NCBI GenBank assembly: GCA_964605235.1
Contig: CAZSBB010000051.1
Location: 1-41,132, forward strand
Direction: 5' to 3'
DNA: 41,132 bases
DNA from: CAZSBB01 sp964605235
GTDB taxonomy: Bacteria > Planctomycetota > Phycisphaerae > Phycisphaerales > Phycisphaeraceae
The number at the start of each line of letters is the position of its first letter. Positions within the stretch are counted from its first letter, which is position 1. Made by a program: the position numbers and the translations under genes. Under the pieces are notes generated by a model. That model was not told the DNA's origin. It saw only the letters and a program-made list of their open reading frames with translations, and made no database searches. Shown one piece after another: positions 10,303-17,500 of the stretch.

Positions 10303-10510
10303 GTTCCGTCTCCAGTTCAGGATGATGGGTTTGCTTGCTTTCGGGGATTCGTGACCTTCACGAATCATGCCGGCTCAACGGGGCGTCGGCCCCCGCTATT
10401 GCACGTCGGTCGCTAAACTGCAAACTTTGCGCTCCCGCCGCTGGACCTTTGTCGAACGGTGCTTACCATACAGCACCATTCTGGTACGAATTGCATGGAA
10501 GGGCAATCTC

Positions 10511-11599
10511 ATGGCTGTCACGATTGATCAGGTCCGCGACCAGTTGCGTCAGGTCAACGACCCGGAACTGCACAAAGACCTGGTCACGCTCAACATGATC
10601 AAGGACATCACCGTGGATCGCGCCACGGTTTCCGTGGGGGTGGAGCTGACCACACCCGCCTGTCCGCTCAAGAGTCAGATCGAGCAGGATGTCCGCGCCG
10701 CGGTGCTCAAGCTCAGCGGCGTCGAACAGGTGGAAGTCACCTTCACCGCCAGGGTGCCGGTGTCGCCCCAGCAGCGCGCCGCCGAGAACAACCCGCTGCC
10801 GGACGTGAAGCACATCATCGCCATCGGGGCGGGCAAAGGCGGCGTGGGCAAGAGCACCGTGGCGGTGAACGTCGCGGTCGGCCTGGCGCGGGCGGGTGCA
10901 ACCGTCGGCCTGCTCGACGGCGACATCTACGGGCCCTCGCTGCCGACCCTGCTGGGACTCGATGACCTCGAAGTCCGCACCGCCGGCGGCAATATGATCG
11001 TCCCCTTTGCTGTCCACGGCATCCGCGCCATGACCATCGGCAAGCTCGTCGAGGAAGACAAGCCGTTGATCTGGCGCGGCCCGATGGCGCACGGCGCGTT
11101 CCGCCAACTCACCACGCAAACCGAATGGGGTCCGCTGGATTACCTGATCATCGACCTGCCCCCGGGCACCGGCGACGTGCCGCTGACCATGAGCCAGATT
11201 CTCCCGCTGACCGGCGCGGTGGTGGTCTGCACGCCCCAGAAGGTCGCCCAGGATGATGCCCGCCGGGCGGTGCGCATGTTCCAGCAACTGAACATCGAAG
11301 TGCTGGGCATCGTCGAGAACATGAGCTACTTCATCGGCGACGACGGCAAGGAATACGACATCTTCGGGCGCGGCGGGGCGGAGTCCATGGCGCACCAGAT
11401 GGGCGTGCCGTTCCTGGGCGCGGTGCCGATCAACATGCGCCTGCGCGCCAACAGCGACGCCGGCAACCCCAGCGCCAACTTCAACGACGACAGCCAGCTC
11501 GCCAGCGAACTGACCCGCGTGGTCAACAACCTGGCGGGCCAGATCAGCGTCAAGGCGATGAGCGGCGCGTACATTCAACCGACCATCAGCATCAGCTAA
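10511..11599 (+). CDS. mrp: Mrp/ApbC family iron-sulfur cluster carrier P-loop ATPase
   Basis: 362 residues. The start at ATG 10511 is preceded by GGAAGGG and gives the usual N-terminus; an upstream extension in the same frame does not look like coding sequence. Residues 1-80 form a MIP18/DUF59 domain, with DPEL and a conserved TTPACPLK cysteine. The ATPase domain carries the deviant Walker A GKGGVGKS (about 108-115), then DGDIYGPSLP, DLPPGTGD and a C-terminal ENMSYF segment. Mrp proteins bind and transfer 4Fe-4S clusters in the cytoplasm in an ATP-dependent way. The usual CxxC pair after ENMSYF is absent here (IGDDGKEYDIFG), as in a subset of bacterial homologues. It stands alone, followed by a GC-rich hairpin at 11618-11640 that may end transcription. 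Confidence 0.95.
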   Translation: MAVTIDQVRDQLRQVNDPELHKDLVTLNMIKDITVDRATVSVGVELTTPACPLKSQIEQDVRAAVLKLSGVEQVEVTFTARVPVSPQQRAAENNPLPDVKHIIAIGAGKGGVGKSTVAVNVAVGLARAGATVGLLDGDIYGPSLPTLLGLDDLEVRTAGGNMIVPFAVHGIRAMTIGKLVEEDKPLIWRGPMAHGAFRQLTTQTEWGPLDYLIIDLPPGTGDVPLTMSQILPLTGAVVVCTPQKVAQDDARRAVRMFQQLNIEVLGIVENMSYFIGDDGKEYDIFGRGGAESMAHQMGVPFLGAVPINMRLRANSDAGNPSANFNDDSQLASELTRVVNNLAGQISVKAMSGAYIQPTISIS

Positions 11600-11617
11600 C
11601 GGCACGCCAACCATTTA

Positions 11618-11640
11618 GCCCCCGGCGACTCGCCGGGGGC
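11618..11640 (+). terminator. GC-rich hairpin after mrp, possible terminator or repeat
   Basis: A 10-bp perfect stem (GCCCCCGGCG / CGCCGGGGGC) with the 3-nt loop ACT starts 18 bp after the mrp stop. There is no T run after it, so a classic intrinsic terminator is not proven. The sequence resembles the hairpin at 33988-34006, reverse-complemented (TTAGCCCCCGGC...GCCGGGGG), so it may be a copy of a dispersed stem-loop family. Confidence 0.5.
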
Positions 11641-11678
11641 AATGTGAACTTGCGTTGGCCCGCGGTTCAGACCTCGCC

Positions 11679-13058
11679 ATGCCCATGAATCCTGACGATC
11701 CGCTGCGGCTCAATCGCACCTGCGAACTGCATGTCCATACCGGCGGCTGTCTGGGCTGGCGTGAGCTGCTGGAACTGGTGCGCGACTGCGTGGAGGACGT
11801 GGATTTCACGTCGTTTGCGGAGGGTTTCCAGCGCGCGTTTGGTCAGACGCTCGACCCGCGCCCGTTGCTCCGCCGCGCCCTGGCGGGGGAGCAGTCCGCC
11901 CTTGATGAGTTGGCGGAGCTGGCGACCGTGGGCGCCGCCGACGCGGGCGACTTCGGCAAGTTCCAGGCCAAGTTCGATCTGCTCATCTGCGTGCTGCGGC
12001 ATCGCCGGGAGAAGCGGGGCGACAATCAGTGGTTCATGGAGCTGATGCTGACGCGCGACGCCGGCCTGGCGCTGGTGGAGTACCGCTGCATGCTCGGGCG
12101 CGATGAGCCGGCAGCCAGCTTCCGCGCTGCGCATGGGGCGTATGCCCGCGCGATCCGCAGCGCCAGCACGCCGGGGCAGCCGCGCCGGTACATCATCAGC
12201 CTCGCCCGCGACCGCGCCCGGCAGCAGATGGGTTGGGTGGTCGATCTGCTCGATGAACAACCCGAACTGATGGACACCATCGTCGGGCTGGACTTCTGCC
12301 ATGTGGAGGAAGGTCATCCGCCCGCCCAGCTCGCCGGCTTTTTTGCCGACCTCGCCAGTTACAACGCCCAGCATCCCGTCCGCGCGCTGGAGGTGGTGTA
12401 CCACGTGGGCGAGTCGTTTTTCGACAAATCGCTGGAGAGCGCCATCCGCTGGTGCCATGAAGCGGCGCTGCTGGGCGCCAAGCGGCTGGGCCACGCCATT
12501 GCCCTGGGGATGGACCCGGCCGTCGCGCTTGCCCGCCGGCCGGGGGCGCACGAGCAGGAAACCGTCGCTGAACGCCGCGCCCAACTGGCGTACGACCGCC
12601 GCTGGCAGCCGGAGCTGCGCGCCGCGGGCGTGCGACCGCAACCTGAAACGCTGGCGAGGGAACTGCGGGAGTTGGCGTCGCGCGCTGCTGATGAAATCAT
12701 CACCCGCCCGTATGACGACCAGCGCTGTGAGCAACTGCGCCACCGGCAGCGCTTCGTGCTCGATCAGCTCACTAGGCTGAGCGTCGCCATCGAGAGCTGT
12801 CCCACCAGCAACCTGCGCATCGGCGGCGTGCCGCGCCCCGCGGATCATCCCGTCTGGCGCTTCCTGGACCACGACGTGCCGCTGACCATCAGCGCCGACG
12901 ATCCGGGCATCTTCGGCGTCACCCTCAGCGATGAAATCGACTGGCTGCTGCAACACGGCCAGCGCGATGCCGCGACGCTGGCGTCTCGGCTGGGCGATCC
13001 CCGCCGGCTGCGCCTGGGGCAGCAACGCGCCACGCTGCATGACGAGCCGGAAGCGTAA
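11679..13058 (+). CDS. Adenosine-deaminase-like metal-dependent hydrolase
   Basis: 459 residues from ATG 11679; ATG 11685 and TTG 11655 are alternatives and no strong ribosome-binding site decides between them. The metal and catalytic motifs of the adenosine/AMP deaminase family appear in order: HVHTGG (metal), YHVGES (His and catalytic Glu), RLGHA (His), ESCPTSN and SADDPGIFG (metal Asp). The protein is longer than a typical ~340-residue deaminase. Much of the excess is a charged, Arg/Glu-rich insert of about 90 residues between RLGHA and CPTSN. The substrate is unknown; adenosine is only a family-level guess. The C-terminal codons and the stop (GAGCCGGAAGCGTAA) are supplied by the first unit of the tandem array that follows, so the original C-terminus may have been altered by repeat insertion. 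Confidence 0.85.
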   Translation: MPMNPDDPLRLNRTCELHVHTGGCLGWRELLELVRDCVEDVDFTSFAEGFQRAFGQTLDPRPLLRRALAGEQSALDELAELATVGAADAGDFGKFQAKFDLLICVLRHRREKRGDNQWFMELMLTRDAGLALVEYRCMLGRDEPAASFRAAHGAYARAIRSASTPGQPRRYIISLARDRARQQMGWVVDLLDEQPELMDTIVGLDFCHVEEGHPPAQLAGFFADLASYNAQHPVRALEVVYHVGESFFDKSLESAIRWCHEAALLGAKRLGHAIALGMDPAVALARRPGAHEQETVAERRAQLAYDRRWQPELRAAGVRPQPETLARELRELASRAADEIITRPYDDQRCEQLRHRQRFVLDQLTRLSVAIESCPTSNLRIGGVPRPADHPVWRFLDHDVPLTISADDPGIFGVTLSDEIDWLLQHGQRDAATLASRLGDPRRLRLGQQRATLHDEPEA

Positions 13059-13539
13059 GCGACGGGCGCAGCGCACTGCCACCAGAGGTTCCACGACAAC
13101 ACCCTGGCGCCGGGGCGACCAAGCGCCTTGCCCCCCAACGAGCCGGAAGCGTAAGCGACGGGCGCAGCGCACTGCCGCCAGAGGTTCCACGGCAACACCC
13201 TGGCGTCGGGGCGACCAAGCGCCTTGCCCCCCAACGAGCCGGAAGCGTAAGCGACGGGCGCAGCGCACTGCCGCCAGAGGTTCCACGGCAACACCCTGGC
13301 GCCGGGGCGACCATGCGCCCTGCCCCCAACGAGCCGGAAGCGTAAGCGACGGGCGCAGCGCACTGCCACCAGAGGTTCCACGGCAACACCCTGGCGTCGG
13401 GGCGACCATGCGCCTTGCCCCCCAACGAGCCGGAAGCGTAAGCGACGGGCAGGGCGTCTGGTCGCCCAGGCGTGCTGGTTTTGCCGCAGAATATTGGGTG
13501 GCAGTGCGCTGCGCCCGTCGCTGACGCTTCCGGCTCGTT
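13042..13539. repeat. Tandem ~96-bp repeat array closed by an inverted copy
   Basis: Units begin with ACGAGCCGGAAGCGTAAGCG at 13042, 13138, 13234, 13329 and 13425, spaced 96, 96, 95 and 96 bp. The first four are complete and nearly identical, with substitutions at a few positions (CACCAG/CGCCAG, GCGCCGG/GCGTCGG). The fifth is a ~24-bp head fragment followed directly by a diverged unit in inverted orientation, 13447-13539, ending CTTCCGGCTCGTT. Units abut with no unique spacers, so this is not CRISPR. The first unit overlaps the end of the deaminase-like gene. The array fills most of the 527-bp gap before the convergent AraC gene; the remainder (13540-13585) has no clear feature. Confidence 0.95.
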
Positions 13540-13585
13540 AAGAAAAAACAGCGCGCCGCCACACGCACGCCCGACGACGACGCCG

Positions 13586-14497
13586 CTACTCCTGCAGATC
13601 CAGCGGCGCGCCGTCCGGCCCCAGGTGATCGCGGCGGTATGCCCCGGGCGTCATGCCGTGCTGGGCGCGAAAGCTGCTGCAGAACTGCGCCGCCGAGCGG
13701 AAGCCCGCCCATGCCGCCACTTCATGCACGCGAAAATCCGGATTACGCAGCAGACGACACGCGGTGCGCAGCCGCTGCTGAATGATGAACTGCTTGACGC
13801 TGGTGCCGAAGTACGCCCGGAACTGCCGTGTGAGCGTGGGCACGCTGACGTCCACATGCCGGGCGATTTCCGCCAGCCGCAGGTCCGGGCGTTTGCTGTG
13901 CTCGTAGATGTACACCGCCGCCGTCTGCATGAGCGGGCGCTGCGTCGGCTCCAGCCGGCGGAGCTTGATGAAGAAGAACCGCAGCAGATGCACCAGTCGC
14001 CACACCCCCAGCGCCAGCTCCAGCAGCACCGTGTCGTGGTCGGCGTAACGCCGGGGGGCGCGCACCAGCCGCTCGGCGGCGGCGAGGGTGTCCGTCTCGG
14101 CGAACAGGCACAAGCCCGGCACGCTGGGCAGCTCCAGAGTCAGCTCCGTCGGGTTGACGTAGCGCGCGGCATGCAGGATCGGCTTGCCGAAGACCAGCAG
14201 GTCGAACTCCACCCGCACTGCTTCCCACGGTTTGCGTTCGTCCGACACCAGCCGCGCCGGCACGCCCGCCGGCAGCAGCAAAGTCTGCCCCGGCGACATC
14301 GCCCGCGTCTGCCCCAGCACTTCCAGCGTCCCCCGCCCGGCGGTGCAGCACCAGATGCCAAAGCGGGTGGCGGCGCCGGCGCGGCCCCGGCTGCCGGTGC
14401 CCGTGAGCTGGCGGCAACGCTGGACGTCCGGATCGACGTCCACGGCGATCCAGCGCCAGGGGTTGTCAGGCTTGCCGTCTTGACGGTCGGTGGGCAT
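13586..14497 (-). CDS. AraC/XylS family transcriptional regulator
   Basis: 303 residues. The N-terminal half is a cupin-like sensor domain (GIWCCTAGRGTLEVLG, then SPGQTLLLPAGVPARL), typical of AraC proteins that bind a sugar or similar ligand. The C-terminal ~100 residues hold two helix-turn-helix motifs: LAEIARHVDVSVPTLTRQFR and VHEVAAWAGFRSAAQFCSSF, ending in the family signature GMTPGAYRR. It is divergently transcribed from the prepilin-like and heparinase-like genes across a 124-bp gap, which suggests it controls them, probably as a glycan-responsive activator. A possible -10 TATAAA (complement of 14508-14513) lies only about 10 nt before the start codon, so the transcript may be nearly leaderless. 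Confidence 0.92.
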   Translation of the reverse strand: MPTDRQDGKPDNPWRWIAVDVDPDVQRCRQLTGTGSRGRAGAATRFGIWCCTAGRGTLEVLGQTRAMSPGQTLLLPAGVPARLVSDERKPWEAVRVEFDLLVFGKPILHAARYVNPTELTLELPSVPGLCLFAETDTLAAAERLVRAPRRYADHDTVLLELALGVWRLVHLLRFFFIKLRRLEPTQRPLMQTAAVYIYEHSKRPDLRLAEIARHVDVSVPTLTRQFRAYFGTSVKQFIIQQRLRTACRLLRNPDFRVHEVAAWAGFRSAAQFCSSFRAQHGMTPGAYRRDHLGPDGAPLDLQE

Positions 14498-14621
14498 GCG
14501 ATCTGATTTTATAACAAATGACCAAAATTCGTAACCCGTGGTGGAATTGCGGTAGCCAGCGGCGGGGATGGGGCCAACAATTCAGGATGGGTTAATTCCT
14601 TTGCTTGCCAAGGAGCCGAGC
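14498..14621. promoter_or_regulatory. Divergent promoter region, araC-like / prepilin-like genes
   Basis: This 124-bp gap separates divergent genes and should hold promoters for both. On the minus strand TATAAA (14513-14508) is a plausible -10 for the AraC gene; no good -35 is seen. On the plus strand AAGGAG (14610-14615) is the ribosome-binding site for the ATG at 14622. The AT-rich patch 14505-14532 is the likely site of regulator action. Confidence 0.4.
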
Positions 14622-15512
14622 ATGATCCGCCGCAGCGCATTTACCCTGATCGAACTGCTGGTGGTCATCAGCATCATCAGCCTGCTGATCTCCATCCTCC
14701 TGCCGGCGCTGGGCAAGGCCCGGGCGGCAGGACAGAAGGCGGCCTGTCAGTCCAACCTCAAGGGCTATGGCGTCGCCTATCACGCCTACAGCACCGACTT
14801 CAACGACTACATGGTCCCCACCCTCTGGCGCTCGGCGGCCACCGGGTCCAACTATCACAACTTCGGCTTGATCCTGAGCACCTACATGGGCAACAAGTAC
14901 GGCTCGCTCGAAGCCCATGCCTCCCGCCATTACTCCAGCGGCCTGACCGCTGCCGTCAATTCCGTGCATGCCTGCCCGTCCGAACGCTATCTCAACGGCG
15001 TTCCCGCCAATATGGTCAACACCGTTCCTGATGCCGCCGCCGTTGGCGCCGTCGGCTACGGCTACTTCGGCACCGTCGTGCCCGGCAAGTACTACTGGAC
15101 CAGCTATGCCCTGAACTGGTATGCCCACCGACGCGACGGTGTGGCCTTCTCCGGCAACTCCACCAACGACCAGACCTGGTCCACCGGCTCGGCCGCCGAG
15201 ACCGCCATCCCCAAGCTCTCCCGCAAAATCTATCCCTCCGACCTGTGGATCATTGGCGAAGGCTATCCCGGTGACTCCAAAATGTGGATGGGCGCCAATC
15301 CCGTGACCGCCAACACCGGCTATGTCAAAATCAACTTCGAACGCCATCCCTTTTCCGTCAACATCCTCCACCTGGACGGCCACGTCGAAAACTTCAGTTA
15401 TGGCTCCCGCGACGGCATGATCGCCGATCCCAACAACACGCCGAAGGGCGAAAACACCATCCGCGGCTACAAACACTGGGGCGTCAATCACGATTCCCGC
15501 GCCGGCTGGTAA
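14622..15512 (+). CDS. Type II secretion/prepilin-like protein with N-terminal methylation motif
   Basis: 296 residues from ATG 14622, preceded by AAGGAG 6 nt upstream. The N-terminus MIRRSAFTLIELLVVISIIS is a prepilin motif: a short basic leader, predicted cleavage between Ala and Phe, Glu at mature position 5, then a hydrophobic helix of about 20 residues. After the helix come NxK (QSNLKGYG) and a globular domain rich in Tyr and Trp, and near the C-terminus HPFSVNILHLDGHVE, the DG signature of the pilin-like proteins expanded in Planctomycetes and Lentisphaerae (DUF1559-related). These are thought to be pseudopilins or surface proteins exported through a type II/IV system; individual roles are mostly unknown. 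The heparinase-like gene starts 33 bp downstream, so the two are probably co-transcribed. Confidence 0.92.
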   Translation: MIRRSAFTLIELLVVISIISLLISILLPALGKARAAGQKAACQSNLKGYGVAYHAYSTDFNDYMVPTLWRSAATGSNYHNFGLILSTYMGNKYGSLEAHASRHYSSGLTAAVNSVHACPSERYLNGVPANMVNTVPDAAAVGAVGYGYFGTVVPGKYYWTSYALNWYAHRRDGVAFSGNSTNDQTWSTGSAAETAIPKLSRKIYPSDLWIIGEGYPGDSKMWMGANPVTANTGYVKINFERHPFSVNILHLDGHVENFSYGSRDGMIADPNNTPKGENTIRGYKHWGVNHDSRAGW

Positions 15513-15545
15513 GCTGCCCCTTCCCCCCGTCCGCGGATCGCCGCC

Positions 15546-17486
15546 ATGACGCTGACTTCCCCCGCGCCCGCCCAGCTCACGCCCGCGCGGCCGGGGCTGA
15601 CCAGTCTCCCGCCGGATCAGCTCGAAACCGTGCTCGACCTGTCCGCCTGTGGCTGGAGCTGTCGCGGCAACCCGCTCGACCTCGCCGCGCTGCGGCAGTG
15701 CCTGAGCGCCCACCTGCCCTTTGACGAGCAGCATGACCCCGCCCATCCCACCGATCAAGCGGTGGCGGATGATCTGCTGGAATACCGCATCCTCCTGCCG
15801 CGCTCGGGCGTCAATCAATATCCCACGCCGATGGATTGGAGCATTGAGCCCAACGCGCCGGGCCGGGCGCCGGTCTACCTGGTGCGCATGGCGTTCCTGC
15901 GTCCGCTGGCGCGGGTCTATCACCGCACGCAGGATGAGCGCTATGCCCAGTGCTTCGTTCGGCTGGTGGGCAGCTTTCTGGAAGCCCATCCCCTGACCGA
16001 CGCCGACTTCAATTTCCCGGACCACCGCAGCCCGCGCCGCTGGGGGTGGATGGACCTCTCGGCGGTGCGCCGCGCCCAGGCGCTGCTGTACGCCTTGCCC
16101 GTTTTTCTGGGCAGCCCCTGTTGCACCGACGCCTTCCTGCGCCAACTGCTGGCGGGGTTGTATGACCACGCGCATCTGATGGCGGATTGCCCGCGCCCGC
16201 ACCTGGCGCACAACATGACCATGAGTGAACAGGACGGCTTGTCGCAGCTCGCCGCGGCGCTGCCGTGCTTTGCGGATCATCGCCGCTGGCTGGAACTGGC
16301 GGTCGGGCGCATGGGGGAAAGCCTGCTGGCGCAGACCACCTCTGACGGGGTGCAGACGGAATGGGCGCCCAGCTATCACCAGAATGTGACCAACGGCGCG
16401 CTGCGGGTGCTGGGGCGGGCCGTGGATGCCGGACTCCCGTTGCCCAGCGCCGTTCGTGATCGTGCATTGGCGATGGTGGAAGTGGTGGATGCATGTCTGG
16501 CGCCCAGCGGGGAAACGCCGGACTTCGGCGACAGCAAGCGTTCCACCAGCGACGCGGCGGAGGCGCACCGCGTGGGGGCGCAACTATGCCAGATGATGCA
16601 ACGGGCGGCGCGGCTGTTCGATCGGCCGGACCTGGCGCAGCGCTGGGATGACGCGGGGGTGGCGAATCATGCGGTCGAGCGCTGCTCGCGCGGGTTTCCC
16701 CAGGGCGGGCTGTTCATCCTGCGGGGGAGCAGTCCTGGCGCTGGCCCGTTTCTGGCGCTGCACAATCCACCGGGGCCGATCAATTTCCACGACGAGCCGG
16801 ACAACGGCACATTGGAACTGCACTGGCGCCGACACTGGCCGTTGTCGGACCCGGGGTTTTACACCTATGGCGAGGATACGCCGCTGCGCACCGAGCATCG
16901 GCGGACCTGCGTGCATTCCACGCTGACGCTGGATGATCAGGACAGCGCCGTCGCCGGCTCCACCCTGCTGTGGCGCAGCACGACCGGCTGGGATTGCGTG
17001 GTGCTCGCCAATCAGGCGTATCCGCAACTGCAGCATCGGCGGTCAGTCTGGCGGCTGGGCGACGCAGCCTTCGTGTGCTGCGACGAAGCGTTGGGCGACG
17101 CGGCCGGGGTGCGCCGGGTGCGCTTCGGCTTCGCGCCCGGTGAGGTCATGCTGCATCCGACGCGGCGGCAGGCAGTCACTGCAGTTGGCGATGGGGCGGA
17201 GGTGGGCGTCAGCGTGTTGACGCCGGGGGAATTGCTGCTGGAAGCCGGCTGGCGGGCGCATGAGTATCAGGCGCGCATGCCGCGCACCATGCTGTGCTGT
17301 CAGTGGCTGCCGGGGATGGATTGCCAGTGGTCGGTGGTGACGTGCGGCCGGGCGTCCGTCGAACTGGTGGACAGCACGACCACAGCTCAGACACGCATGG
17401 AACTGACGGTGCGGATGGCGGGGAAAATCTGGCGTCTGGGCCGGGACCTGCACGGTGGTGGCGACGCCTGGTGTGCGTTGGTCTGA
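15546..17486 (+). CDS. Heparinase II/III-like polysaccharide lyase
   Basis: 646 residues from ATG 15546. The N-terminal part has DDLLEYRILLPR and the WGWMDL segment of the alpha/alpha-toroid domain of heparinase II/III-type lyases. Likely active-site segments are HNMTMSEQDG (about 221-230) and EWAPSYHQN (about 271-279), giving the His/Tyr pair of these lyases. The C-terminal beta-sheet domain contains FHDEPDNGTLELHW (about 414-427), the His/Asp metal-site region of the family. Such enzymes cleave uronate-containing glycosaminoglycans or alginate-like polymers by beta-elimination; the substrate cannot be named from sequence. No classical signal peptide is visible, which is odd for a polymer-degrading enzyme. 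It follows the prepilin-like gene and faces a sulfatase gene whose stop lies 14 bp away, suggesting a sulfated glycan pathway. Confidence 0.88.
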   Translation: MTLTSPAPAQLTPARPGLTSLPPDQLETVLDLSACGWSCRGNPLDLAALRQCLSAHLPFDEQHDPAHPTDQAVADDLLEYRILLPRSGVNQYPTPMDWSIEPNAPGRAPVYLVRMAFLRPLARVYHRTQDERYAQCFVRLVGSFLEAHPLTDADFNFPDHRSPRRWGWMDLSAVRRAQALLYALPVFLGSPCCTDAFLRQLLAGLYDHAHLMADCPRPHLAHNMTMSEQDGLSQLAAALPCFADHRRWLELAVGRMGESLLAQTTSDGVQTEWAPSYHQNVTNGALRVLGRAVDAGLPLPSAVRDRALAMVEVVDACLAPSGETPDFGDSKRSTSDAAEAHRVGAQLCQMMQRAARLFDRPDLAQRWDDAGVANHAVERCSRGFPQGGLFILRGSSPGAGPFLALHNPPGPINFHDEPDNGTLELHWRRHWPLSDPGFYTYGEDTPLRTEHRRTCVHSTLTLDDQDSAVAGSTLLWRSTTGWDCVVLANQAYPQLQHRRSVWRLGDAAFVCCDEALGDAAGVRRVRFGFAPGEVMLHPTRRQAVTAVGDGAEVGVSVLTPGELLLEAGWRAHEYQARMPRTMLCCQWLPGMDCQWSVVTCGRASVELVDSTTTAQTRMELTVRMAGKIWRLGRDLHGGGDAWCALV

Positions 17487-17500
17487 CCTGCCCGCGTTGG

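Noticed and set aside
12925..13524. Open frames of SRKRKRRAQRT / SLTLPARWG repeats
   Set aside because: These are translations of the 96-bp tandem repeat in different frames and strands, not proteins.
13042..13539. CRISPR array
   Set aside because: Units are ~96 bp and directly adjacent with no unique spacers, one copy is inverted, and no cas gene is present.
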